Shown: piece by piece, positions 57,276 through 64,000 of the stretch
Layout: every line of letters begins with the position of its first letter
How positions within the stretch are numbered: position 1 is the stretch's first letter
NCBI GenBank assembly: GCA_910575625.1
Contig: CAJTFD010000004.1
Location: forward strand, 62,001 to 126,000
Reading direction: 5' to 3'
From: Clostridia bacterium
Lineage (GTDB): Bacteria > Bacillota > Clostridia > Lachnospirales > Lachnospiraceae
Length of the DNA stretch: 64,000 nt
The notes under the pieces: generated by a model
Told to the model about the DNA's origin: nothing
What the model saw: only the letters and a program-made list of their open reading frames with translations
Databases searched by the model: none
Position numbers and translations under genes: made by a program

Positions 57276-58079
57276 ATGGCGGATCCTAAAAAAGGGGAGA
57301 GGCTTCCTCTGAACAGCCTGGACAATATCCGCGACCTGGGGGCGGTCCAGACGCGGGATGGTCAGTATATCACGCCGGGACGGCTGCTGCGCGGCGGGGA
57401 TCTGTACCACGCATCCTACCAGGATCAAAATGACCTGCGCAGGGTCTATAAACTGAGGACGGTGATCGATCTTCGGACAAACAGGGAGCGGGAGGAGCGG
57501 CCCGACGCGGCCATCCACGGCGTGGAGTACGTGACGATCCCGGTCCTGGAAGGGAGATCCGCGTGCATGACCTGGGGCCGGGATGGGATCGAGGAGCTGA
57601 TCCATTTCCGCGGGGACGCAGAAAGGTATATGTATGCGCTCTATGAAAGCCTGGCGCTGAACAGGAAGACCCAGCGCGCCTACGGGGATTTTCTGCGTTT
57701 TCTGAAACACCACGGGGAGGGGACCCTCCTCTGGCACAGCATGGCCGGCAAGGACCGGGCCGGCATGGCGACAGCCCTTCTTTTACACATCCTGGGCGTT
57801 TCCAGGGAGGAGATCTTGGCGGATTACATGCGCTCGGAGGTCTATCTGCGCGCGGATGTACAGTCCATGATCCGTATACTGGAAGACCGCGGCGTGCCCC
57901 ACCGGGTGCTGAAGAACGCCGACATCATCCTGGGTGTGAAAGAAGACTACCTCATACATGCATTTGACAAGATCACAGAAAAATATGGGACTTTTGAGAA
58001 GTATGCGAAGAGAGCCCTGGGGCTGTCTCCGTTTGATATGAATTTCTTGAAGGACAGGTATTTAAGGGAAAAACTCTAA
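57276..58079 (+). CDS. Tyrosine-phosphatase-like protein with Ser at the catalytic Cys position
   Basis: 267 residues. The N-terminal NSLDNIRDLGAVQT and the LRTVIDLRTNREREE segment are those of Y_phosphatase3/DSP-type phosphatases. The P-loop, normally HCxAGKDRTG, reads HSMAGKDRAG: the nucleophile is Ser155 (AGC) and the last Thr is Ala. The rest, including Asp and Arg, is retained, so this may be a pseudoenzyme that still binds phosphate. Start ATG 57276; an in-frame GTG at 57267 overlaps the DUF1015 stop. No ribosome-binding site is clear; translational coupling is likely. Confidence 0.8.
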   Translation: MADPKKGERLPLNSLDNIRDLGAVQTRDGQYITPGRLLRGGDLYHASYQDQNDLRRVYKLRTVIDLRTNREREERPDAAIHGVEYVTIPVLEGRSACMTWGRDGIEELIHFRGDAERYMYALYESLALNRKTQRAYGDFLRFLKHHGEGTLLWHSMAGKDRAGMATALLLHILGVSREEILADYMRSEVYLRADVQSMIRILEDRGVPHRVLKNADIILGVKEDYLIHAFDKITEKYGTFEKYAKRALGLSPFDMNFLKDRYLREKL

Positions 58080-58249
58080 AAGATCTGGAATTTTTTTATA
58101 TTTTTTATAAAGATTTCAGAACTAGGACACTCTCCATTCACATTTATTTGTTAAAGTAATAAACATCGAGAGAGGATCATAGAATATCTCTTGGGGAGGA
58201 AATAAAAAACGTTTTAGAGTATACGACCACGGAATTGGAGGTAATCACT

Positions 58250-58849
58250 ATGAAATACCTGACATACTACGAAAATGGAGAGATCATATCAACAAAAGAC
58301 CATAGAGAAGCTGTCGAGAGATTAGAGAAGAAAAATAAAGGTAAAGCCGTCCAGAGGTTTATCCTACACAAATATGCTTATGTCTTTAGTCTGGCCGAGG
58401 TGGAAGACAAGTCCCAGTATTATCTGTGCAGGAAGCAGGGTGATAGGCTGGAAGTTTATCTGGAGAAGAAAAATGTGCAGGGCAATCTGGTCTGCAAGCA
58501 GATCGAGACGGTCACTGAGGAGGAGAGCAGCCGGATACTGGAGGGCGATATCACATGGATGAAGGAAGATGAGCGTCCCCTCGTGCGGGATTTCTACCTG
58601 CAGAGTGTCCTGAATGGGCTTGAATACAGCCATATGATGGAGTTCGTGCGGGAAGTCTTCCACTACGAAAAACAGGATTATGTGGTGTTCGATAAGGCAG
58701 TCCGCCGCCAGGCCGGGGACTACTTCCTGGAATGCTTATTTGAAGATGATGTACAAGTCCGTGTCCGCAGGGCGAAGACGATCCCGCGGTACATACTGAA
58801 TATGCTGGTCAATATCGAGCCCGCGTCCGAACAATGGGCCTACGCTTAA
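58250..58849 (+). CDS. Uncharacterised protein
   Basis: 199 residues, soluble, rich in charged residues; not recognised. It starts KYLTYYENGEIISTKDHREA and has a central YLCRKQGDRLEVYLEKKNV strand pair and EDDVQVRVRRAKTIPRYI near the end. ATG 58250 follows TTGGAGG by 8 bases; a TTG at 58235 lies in that site. The 170-base upstream gap is AT-rich, with a possible TTGTTA/TAGAAT promoter. A strong terminator follows, so it is a single-gene unit. Confidence 0.65.
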   Translation: MKYLTYYENGEIISTKDHREAVERLEKKNKGKAVQRFILHKYAYVFSLAEVEDKSQYYLCRKQGDRLEVYLEKKNVQGNLVCKQIETVTEEESSRILEGDITWMKEDERPLVRDFYLQSVLNGLEYSHMMEFVREVFHYEKQDYVVFDKAVRRQAGDYFLECLFEDDVQVRVRRAKTIPRYILNMLVNIEPASEQWAYA

Positions 58850-58870
58850 AGTGATCTAAAGGGATGATGC

Positions 58871-58906
58871 GCCCCCTCCATGCCATGAAGGCGGAGGGGG
58901 CTTTTT
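58871..58906 (+). terminator. Rho-independent terminator
   Basis: GCCCCCTCC / GGAGGGGGC with a 13-base loop and then TTTTT. It follows the uncharacterised gene and faces the convergent MarR gene. Confidence 0.92.
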
Positions 58907-58931
58907 GCGCGACAGGCCGGTACGAAAGATA

Positions 58932-59354
58932 TCACAGGTCGCGTTTCAGATTTTCATATATCTTTATGAATGTATCCATAAAAAGTTTTTGCTCTTCTTC
59001 GGAGATGTCAGCAAAAGCCTTTTCTTCCAGAGAGGAAAATCCTCTTTCAACCGCAGTCTGCATTTTTTTTCCCTTTTCTGTGAGAAATACATAGAGTGAA
59101 CGCCGGTTGCCGTTCAACATTTTCCGTTCGATCATACCCCGCTCCTCCATGCGGCCTAAGACCGATGTGAGGGAGGCCGCTTCGATGTGGCATCCTTGAG
59201 CGATCTCTTTTTGGTTGGATCCATCGTGGTCTTTGAGGTAATCTAAGATCTTCGGCTGGCCGAGGGACAGGCCGGTATCTTTTAAACTGGACAGCAGCCC
59301 CTTGTGGATCAGTGCCTGGTTTGCCATCAGCAGATAATGAAATGACGTATCCAT
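58932..59354 (-). CDS. MarR-family transcriptional regulator
   Basis: 140 residues. The winged helix reads LGQPKILDYLKDHDGSNQKEIAQG, HIEAASLTSVLGRMEERGMIERK and NRRSLYVFLTEKGKKM, the standard MarR pattern. I chose ATG 59354 after GAAAGGATACC; the frame remains open to 59462 but crosses its own promoter (59432-59404). It is divergent from the YczE-like gene and probably regulates it through sites between them. Confidence 0.9.
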   Translation of the reverse strand: MDTSFHYLLMANQALIHKGLLSSLKDTGLSLGQPKILDYLKDHDGSNQKEIAQGCHIEAASLTSVLGRMEERGMIERKMLNGNRRSLYVFLTEKGKKMQTAVERGFSSLEEKAFADISEEEQKLFMDTFIKIYENLKRDL

Positions 59355-59403
59355 ATGGTATCCTTTCTCTTTTTGAAGATCCGTTCGATTTCTAATTATC
59401 CGT

Positions 59404-59432
59404 ATTTTAATAGTTTGATTTTTGTTTGTCAA
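59404..59432 (-). promoter_or_regulatory. Promoter of the MarR gene
   Basis: On the minus strand TTGACA (59432-59427), a 17-base spacer, TAAAAT (59409-59404). Confidence 0.85.
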
Positions 59433-59450
59433 CCTTTTCCATAATGGATA

Positions 59451-59479
59451 TTGACAATACATAGAAAAATGATTATCAT
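59451..59479 (+). promoter_or_regulatory. Promoter of the YczE-like gene with direct repeats downstream
   Basis: TTGACA (59451-59456), a 17-base spacer, TATCAT (59474-59479). Two identical ATAATACTAAT copies follow at 59490-59500 and 59505-59515 across the start-site region, candidate operator sites. A related copy is in the cysK promoter. Confidence 0.75.
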
Positions 59480-59536
59480 ATTTATTGTTATAATACTAAT
59501 TGTAATAATACTAATAAAATGAAAAGGAGAGGCATC

Positions 59537-60196
59537 ATGGAAAAGTTGGAACGTTATTTTATTTTTTTAGTAGGGCTGTTCATTAATTCGCTGGGAGTCA
59601 GCCTGGTCACGAAGGCAGATCTGGGGACATCCCCCATCTCGTCCATACCGTATGTGTTGAGTCTCAATATACCACTCACTTTAGGGCAGTTTACGATCGT
59701 CTTCAGCCTTTTATTGATCTTACTGCAGTTGTTCATCCTGCGAAAGGATTTTAAGCTGGAATACTTCCTCCAGATCCCGATCTCTGTTCTTTTTGGATAT
59801 TTTATCGATCTGACCATGGCACTGCTTGATCTTCTGCATCCCCACTCCTATGTGTCTGATCTTGTGGCGCTCCTTGTGGGCTGTGTCGTACTCGGATTCG
59901 GTGTGTATCTGGAAGTCTTGGCAGATGTGGCCATGCTGCCGGGGGAAGCTTTTGTCCGGAGTGTGACAATTGTCTGGAACACGGATTTTGGCATGACGAA
60001 AGTCATATTTGATGTGTCCATGTCGGTGATCGCTGGGATCTTATCTCTTTCTTTGGTGCATCATCTGGACGGAGTGCGGGAGGGGACAGTCATTGCGGCA
60101 CTCCTTGTGGGCATGTTTGCGCGATTCTTTACAAAGAAGCTGGCTTTCGTCACGGAGGTCCTTTTTCCGAGAAATTCTGTCAAAAAGTATAATTGA
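59537..60196 (+). CDS. YczE/YitT-like membrane protein (DUF6198)
   Basis: 219 residues, about five to six hydrophobic segments. YFIFLVGLFINSLGVSLVTKADLGTSPISSIPYVLS is the signature of the YczE/YyaS group. Later parts are GYFIDLTMALLDLL, GVYLEVLADVAMLPGEAFVRSV and DGVREGTVIAALLVGMFARFF. Transport or small-molecule permease activity is suspected in the family but unproven. ATG 59537 follows AAAAGGAGAGG; ATG 59519 lies in that site. It is divergent from MarR. Its stop overlaps the cysK promoter. Confidence 0.8.
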   Translation: MEKLERYFIFLVGLFINSLGVSLVTKADLGTSPISSIPYVLSLNIPLTLGQFTIVFSLLLILLQLFILRKDFKLEYFLQIPISVLFGYFIDLTMALLDLLHPHSYVSDLVALLVGCVVLGFGVYLEVLADVAMLPGEAFVRSVTIVWNTDFGMTKVIFDVSMSVIAGILSLSLVHHLDGVREGTVIAALLVGMFARFFTKKLAFVTEVLFPRNSVKKYN

Positions 60197-60221
60197 CAAA
60201 TCGAAAAAGCAGGCATATAAT
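60193..60221 (+). promoter_or_regulatory. Promoter of cysK
   Basis: TTGACA (60193-60198, overlapping the upstream stop codon), a 17-base spacer, TATAAT (60216-60221). The -10 is embedded in ATAATACTAAC, close to the repeats at 59490 and 59505. Confidence 0.88.
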
Positions 60222-60273
60222 ACTAACGTTGAAAAAGGGACACTATTATAATAAGAAGAAAGAGGGATGATCA

Positions 60274-61203
60274 GTGAATATTTATAAGGGCATCTTGGGG
60301 CTGATCGGAAATACGCCGCTGGTGGAACTGGTGAACATGAGGGAAGCTCTTGATCTGGGCGCGACTGTGCTGGTGAAACTGGAATCCATGAATCCGGCAG
60401 GGAGCAGCAAGGACCGGATCGCCAGGGCAATGATCGAGGACGCACAGGAGAGAGGGATCTTGAAGGAAGGTTCCGTGATCATTGAGCCTACGTCCGGGAA
60501 TACGGGGATCGGTCTGGCGGCGATCGCGGCGGCTAAGGGATACCGTGTGATCCTGACCATGCCGGAGACCATGAGCGTGGAGAGGCAAAATATCCTCAGG
60601 GCTTACGGCGCGGAGGTGGTGCTGACGGATGGTGCAAAAGGCATGAAGGGTGCTATCGAGAGAGCGGAAGGGCTGGCGAAAGAGATCCCGGATAGTTTTA
60701 TCCCAGGGCAGTTCGTGAACCCGGCAAATCCACAGGCCCATCGAAAGACCACAGGCCCGGAGATCTGGAGAGATACGGATGGGCATGTGGACATCTTTGT
60801 GGCCGGTGTGGGAACGGGCGGGACACTCACCGGAGCGGGCGGCTTTCTGCGGTCAAAGAAATCGGATATCCAGATCGTGGCGGTGGAGCCGGACAGCTCT
60901 CCTGCGCTCAGTGAAGGACACGGCGGACCGCACAAGATCCAGGGGATCGGGGCCGGATTCGTGCCGGAGGTGCTGGATACCTCCCTCTATGATACGGTGA
61001 TCCGGGTCAAGGACGAGGATGCGTTCGAGATGGCGAAACTTTTGGCCAGGCGGGAAGGGATCCAGGCGGGTATCTCCTCTGGCGCGGCCCTGCATGCAGC
61101 TATCCAGCTTGCAAAACAGCCGGAAAACAAGGGCAGAGTGATCGTCACGGTGCTGCCGGATACCGCGGACCGGTATTATTCCACGCCGTTGTTTGGCGAA
61201 TAG
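60274..61203 (+). CDS. cysK: Cysteine synthase (O-acetylserine sulfhydrylase)
   Basis: 309 residues. It makes cysteine from O-acetylserine and sulfide with PLP. The PLP lysine is in NPAGSSKDRIA; EPTSGNTGIGLA binds substrate; VGTGGTLTGAGGFL is the phosphate loop; KIQGIGAGFVP is the usual late motif. The start is GTG 60274 with a weak GAGGGA site. It has its own strong promoter. The antiporter-like gene follows after 28 bases. Confidence 0.95.
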   Translation: MNIYKGILGLIGNTPLVELVNMREALDLGATVLVKLESMNPAGSSKDRIARAMIEDAQERGILKEGSVIIEPTSGNTGIGLAAIAAAKGYRVILTMPETMSVERQNILRAYGAEVVLTDGAKGMKGAIERAEGLAKEIPDSFIPGQFVNPANPQAHRKTTGPEIWRDTDGHVDIFVAGVGTGGTLTGAGGFLRSKKSDIQIVAVEPDSSPALSEGHGGPHKIQGIGAGFVPEVLDTSLYDTVIRVKDEDAFEMAKLLARREGIQAGISSGAALHAAIQLAKQPENKGRVIVTVLPDTADRYYSTPLFGE

Positions 61204-61231
61204 TGTAGTTAGGAAGTTTGAGGTGAACATT

Positions 61232-62572
61232 ATGAGTTTGTGGTTTTGTATCCCGTTTGCCGGGCTCTTGGCCTGCATTGCCGTACTGCCGCTGGTGAAG
61301 GCAGAGTGGTGGGAGAAGTACCGTCCGGCGGTCGTGGCCGCCTGGTCGCTGCTGTTCGTGATCCCCTTCGCAGTCGTCTATGGGGCTGGGGCGGCCTTGG
61401 AATCTGTGTTGGAGTGTATACTGAATGATTATCTGACATTTATCGTTCTGTTGTTCGGCCTTTTCTGCGTGGCGGGCAATATCACGCTGGAGGGGGATCT
61501 GGCGGGGTCGCCGCGGACGAATATGGTGTTGTTTGTGATCGGGACATTATTGTCCAGCTGCATCGGGACCACGGGGGCCAGTATGCTGATGGTCCGTCCG
61601 GTGATCAAGATGAATGCGTGGAGGGAAAAGAGGAGCCATATCATGGTCTTTTTTATCTTCATGATCTCCAACCTGGGGGGATGCCTGACGCCGATCGGGG
61701 ATCCGCCGCTCTTGATGGGTTTTTCCAGGGGGGTGCCTTTTTTCTGGAGCCTGCGGCTGTTCCCGATCCTGGTGTTCAATATGGTGATCTTGCTCATTAT
61801 ATTCCACTGGATCGATCGCAAAGCGTACAGACATGAGATCGCTCAGGGAAGGAAACCGGACATCCGCAAACCGGGGATGGACATCCATCTGGAGGGAGCG
61901 CACAACATGATCTTCCTGGTGGTGATCGTGGCGGCTGTCATCTTGAGCGGTGTGCTGCCGGGGCTTCCTTTTTTCCAGGATGGGGAGGGGAATGTGCTGG
62001 GGATCCCGGTCTTTCGGGAAGTGCGTCTGACCTATCCGGCGCTGATCGAGATCTTCATGATCCTGGCTGCGGCCTTTTTATCTTTTCGGACGACGGACAA
62101 AGAGATCCGCAGGAAAAACCATTTTACTTGGGATGCGATCCAGGAGGTGGCGATCTTGTTCGTGGGGATCTTTATCACCATGCAGCCGGCCCTTGTGATC
62201 TTAAAGACTATGGGGGGCAGCCTGAACCTGACAGAGCCTTTCCAGATGTTCTGGACCACAGGGGCGCTCTCCAGTTTCCTTGATAATACGCCCACCTATC
62301 TGGTATTTTTGACAACGGCGGGTGCGATGGGATTTACAAAAGGGGTCGTCACGTCGGTGGGTACGGTCCCGGTGAAGATGCTCACGGCGATCTCCTGCGG
62401 TGCGGTCTTCATGGGGGCGAACACCTATATCGGCAATGCACCGAATATGATGGTCAAATCGATCTCCGATGAAAATGGTATCTGCATGCCGTCCTTTTTC
62501 GGATATTTCCTCTGGGCGGTGCGCATTTTGGTCCCTGTGTTCTTGATCGATACGGTCCTGTTCTTTTTGTAA
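61232..62572 (+). CDS. Na+/H+ antiporter-like membrane carrier (NhaD/ion-transporter superfamily)
   Basis: 446 residues, about eleven hydrophobic segments. LSSCIGTTGASMLMVRPVI and NLGGCLTPIGDPPLLMGFSRG, then a second inverted-repeat motif SSFLDNTPTYLVFLT and MGANTYIGNAPNMMVKSI, are those of the NhaD/CitMHS/ArsB superfamily. Sodium-proton exchange is the usual assignment; an organic anion is possible. I chose ATG 61232 after GAGGTGAAC, because the frame's upper start at 61193 lies inside cysK. Confidence 0.82.
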   Translation: MSLWFCIPFAGLLACIAVLPLVKAEWWEKYRPAVVAAWSLLFVIPFAVVYGAGAALESVLECILNDYLTFIVLLFGLFCVAGNITLEGDLAGSPRTNMVLFVIGTLLSSCIGTTGASMLMVRPVIKMNAWREKRSHIMVFFIFMISNLGGCLTPIGDPPLLMGFSRGVPFFWSLRLFPILVFNMVILLIIFHWIDRKAYRHEIAQGRKPDIRKPGMDIHLEGAHNMIFLVVIVAAVILSGVLPGLPFFQDGEGNVLGIPVFREVRLTYPALIEIFMILAAAFLSFRTTDKEIRRKNHFTWDAIQEVAILFVGIFITMQPALVILKTMGGSLNLTEPFQMFWTTGALSSFLDNTPTYLVFLTTAGAMGFTKGVVTSVGTVPVKMLTAISCGAVFMGANTYIGNAPNMMVKSISDENGICMPSFFGYFLWAVRILVPVFLIDTVLFFL

Positions 62573-62584
62573 AAGGAGTGAGAT

Positions 62585-63568
62585 ATGGGTAAGAAAAAAG
62601 ATATGCTCCGCGAGCTTGCCGGAAGGATCTATGACCTGGACGTGGAGGTGTATGAAAAACTGGGTTCCTCCTTGGGGCGTGTATTCAACCAGGAACGGGA
62701 GCGCTGCATCAAAGAACTTATGAAGCTCATGGATTCTAAGAGCAAGAGCCACATCCTGCGCAGCCAGCTTGCGCTGATCAGCAATATGGCCCGCACGATC
62801 GAGGATGATCTGACCCAGGATCTGATCATGAAAAAATATGGCGCGATCTTGCAGGAGGTCACGGACCTGCCCAAAAGTTTTGCCAGCGAGGACATCCTGG
62901 ATGAAAAATTGGCCCAGCTCAATGAGTGGAATCTGGAGGCGCGTTTTTCCAAGGATAATCATCTGGTCATCTGCATTGGGCGCGCCTATGGCTGCGGCGG
63001 CAGTGAGATCGGGTTCGTCCTGGCGGATTCCCTGCAGATCAATTACTATGACGTGGAGATCTTCAACGCGGTGTTGAAGCGCATGGAACTGGAAAAAGAG
63101 GCAGTGGAAGATCAGGCGGGTTTCCCAGCGTTCCAGCCGGTCCAGAAGCTGACTCTGAGACAGCGGATCAAGGAGATCAACCGTTATCATGGACTCCCGA
63201 AACGGGATGCAGTGTTTTTTAACCAGTGCGACCTGATCTGTGATATGGCGCGGAAAGAAGATTTTGTGGTGATGGGACGTTGTGCGGATGCGATCTTGAC
63301 CAATAACCATATCCCGCACATCAGCATCTACATTACGGCTCCCTTTGAACAGAGGGTGCGCCGGATGATGAAGATCAATAAAAAGATGTCTGAAAAGCAG
63401 GTGCGGGAGCTGATCCGCAAGTGGGACAGGAAACACGCCAAATATTATGAGTATTATACCGGGCGCAGATGGGGCGGCGTGGAGAATTATGATCTTTGTA
63501 TAAACAGTGCCAGTTATGGGATCGATGGATCGGTGGAGCTGATCCGGCGGATGATCAAAAAGACTTGA
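62585..63568 (+). CDS. Cytidylate-kinase-like protein
   Basis: 327 residues. A helical N-terminal part of about 130 residues is followed by a P-loop-like fold: LVICIGRAYGCGGSEIGFVLADSL, then YDVEIFNAVL, DFVVMGRCADAIL, ISIYITAPFEQRVRRMM and ENYDLCINSASYGIDG. This is the cytidylate_kin2 family, common in clostridia; the kinase core resembles Cmk but the P-loop is GRAYGCGG. The nucleotide substrate is unproven, and the N-terminal extension sets it apart from ordinary Cmk. AAGGAG site; 12 bases after the carrier gene. Confidence 0.8.
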   Translation: MGKKKDMLRELAGRIYDLDVEVYEKLGSSLGRVFNQERERCIKELMKLMDSKSKSHILRSQLALISNMARTIEDDLTQDLIMKKYGAILQEVTDLPKSFASEDILDEKLAQLNEWNLEARFSKDNHLVICIGRAYGCGGSEIGFVLADSLQINYYDVEIFNAVLKRMELEKEAVEDQAGFPAFQPVQKLTLRQRIKEINRYHGLPKRDAVFFNQCDLICDMARKEDFVVMGRCADAILTNNHIPHISIYITAPFEQRVRRMMKINKKMSEKQVRELIRKWDRKHAKYYEYYTGRRWGGVENYDLCINSASYGIDGSVELIRRMIKKT

Positions 63569-63576
63569 TATACTTT

Positions 63577-63606
63577 AAGGCCAACGGGATGTTGGCCTTG
63601 TTTTAT
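63577..63606 (+). terminator. Terminator after the cysK operon
   Basis: AAGGCCAAC / GTTGGCCTT with a five-base loop, followed by GTTTTAT. Confidence 0.85.
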
Positions 63607-63641
63607 AGGAGTATCTTAAAAGTCATCTTAAAATATATCTG

Positions 63642-64000
63642 TCATTGTACATGTCTGTTTTTGTTTCCGAAGAAGAGTGTCCCGCCGCAGACGGCCAGGC
63701 CGATCAGGAGCGTCGGGAGAAGAAATCTTCCGTCACTTTCTTCGGAGACAGGAGCAGAAGCCATAGCACTGTAACGGGCAGTGTTGGAGGAGGTTTTGTA
63801 GATCGTTTGGTCATCTGCTTTGGCGGATCTGGCTGTGGTCTCTTGGGTTGGCTCTTTTTTAGCTTTTGTCCTGTCTGCGGTTTTGGAACTTGTTTCTGCC
63901 GGGAGGACGGATGGTGTTTCTTTTGCTCTTGTATGGATGGAAGACTTCTCTGGCGCGACAGTCTCAGGCGGTATATCTGCCGCTGCGGGAACGGGTGTTC
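63642..64000 (-). CDS. Surface protein, C-terminal part with membrane anchor (partial)
   Basis: An open frame runs from the right edge down to TGA 63644-63642, giving at least 118 residues. It is rich in Thr, Ser, Ala, Lys and Pro (AETSSKTADRTKAKKEPTQE), ends in a hydrophobic helix (FLLPTLLIGLAVCGGTLFFG) and a short basic tail NKNRHVQ. This is the architecture of a single-pass C-terminal membrane anchor behind a wall-spanning linker. No LPXTG precedes the helix. The domain that defines function lies outside the window. Confidence 0.7.
   Translation of the reverse strand, partial: TPVPAAADIPPETVAPEKSSIHTRAKETPSVLPAETSSKTADRTKAKKEPTQETTARSAKADDQTIYKTSSNTARYSAMASAPVSEESDGRFLLPTLLIGLAVCGGTLFFGNKNRHVQ

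Overview
The window looks like a chromosomal segment of a gut-type Clostridia bacterium, most likely Lachnospiraceae. This rests on Gram-positive Shine-Dalgarno sites and sigma-A promoters, a T-box ahead of metG, the ffh-rpsP-khpA-rimM-trmD block, BspA-like surface proteins with Thr-Pro linkers, and a raffinose/melibiose ABC operon with GH36 alpha-galactosidase. Genus and species cannot be fixed by eye. Most of the segment is ordinary and densely coding; the accessory part is about 4.2-20.8 kb.

Layout. 0-4.2 kb: end of mnmA, a P-type cation pump, a PHP phosphatase and tRNA-Thr(CGU). 4.5-18.5 kb: two tandem paralogous secreted proteins of about 1675 and 2191 residues (Ig-like, PPC-like, leucine-rich, Thr-Pro linker and Fn3-like parts), with an IS1182-type element inserted between the stop codon and the terminator of the second. 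18.5-20.8 kb: a Septu-type phage-defence pair (PtuA ATPase, PtuB HNH nuclease) whose nuclease gene has an in-frame stop. 20.9-23.2 kb: metG on the minus strand behind a T-box leader. 23.3-32.3 kb: a DUF2325 protein, the SRP/ribosome-maturation operon, then argH, asd, topB and a beta-helix protein. 32.4-37 kb: TraX-like, membrane and DUF2971 proteins, mtnA, a frameshifted gene and VanZ. 37-42.1 kb: ilvN, ilvC, DUF4234, leuC, leuD and a DHH phosphoesterase. 42.1-48.6 kb: alpha-galactosidase, two sugar permeases and a binding lipoprotein with a divergent AraC regulator. 48.7-54.8 kb: a REC-GGDEF-EAL protein, a small coiled-coil protein, endonuclease IV, MgtC and a secreted C1 peptidase. 54.9-64 kb: serC-DUF1015-phosphatase-like operon, MarR with a divergent YczE-like membrane protein, cysK, a Na+/H+ antiporter-like carrier, a cytidylate-kinase-like protein and the 3' end of a membrane-anchored surface protein.

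Points most worth a second look: (1) the IS, whose transposase has no stop codon inside the element and whose ribosome-binding site lies in a 16-bp hairpin; (2) near-identity of the last roughly 400 bp of the two surface-protein genes, suggesting gene conversion; (3) the Septu locus with a single nonsense codon in ptuB; (4) a family of short palindromic repeats (outer arm CTAGAGCGTGTTTGAAAAAT) that supplies a stop codon or sits against a ribosome-binding site; (5) a phosphatase-like protein with Ser in place of the catalytic Cys; (6) a Thr-Pro linker plus basic Fn3-like C-terminal module shared by three secreted proteins.

No complete, wholly new system is evident. The nearest candidates are the surface-protein pair with its IS, and the decaying defence locus with its unexplained leader.
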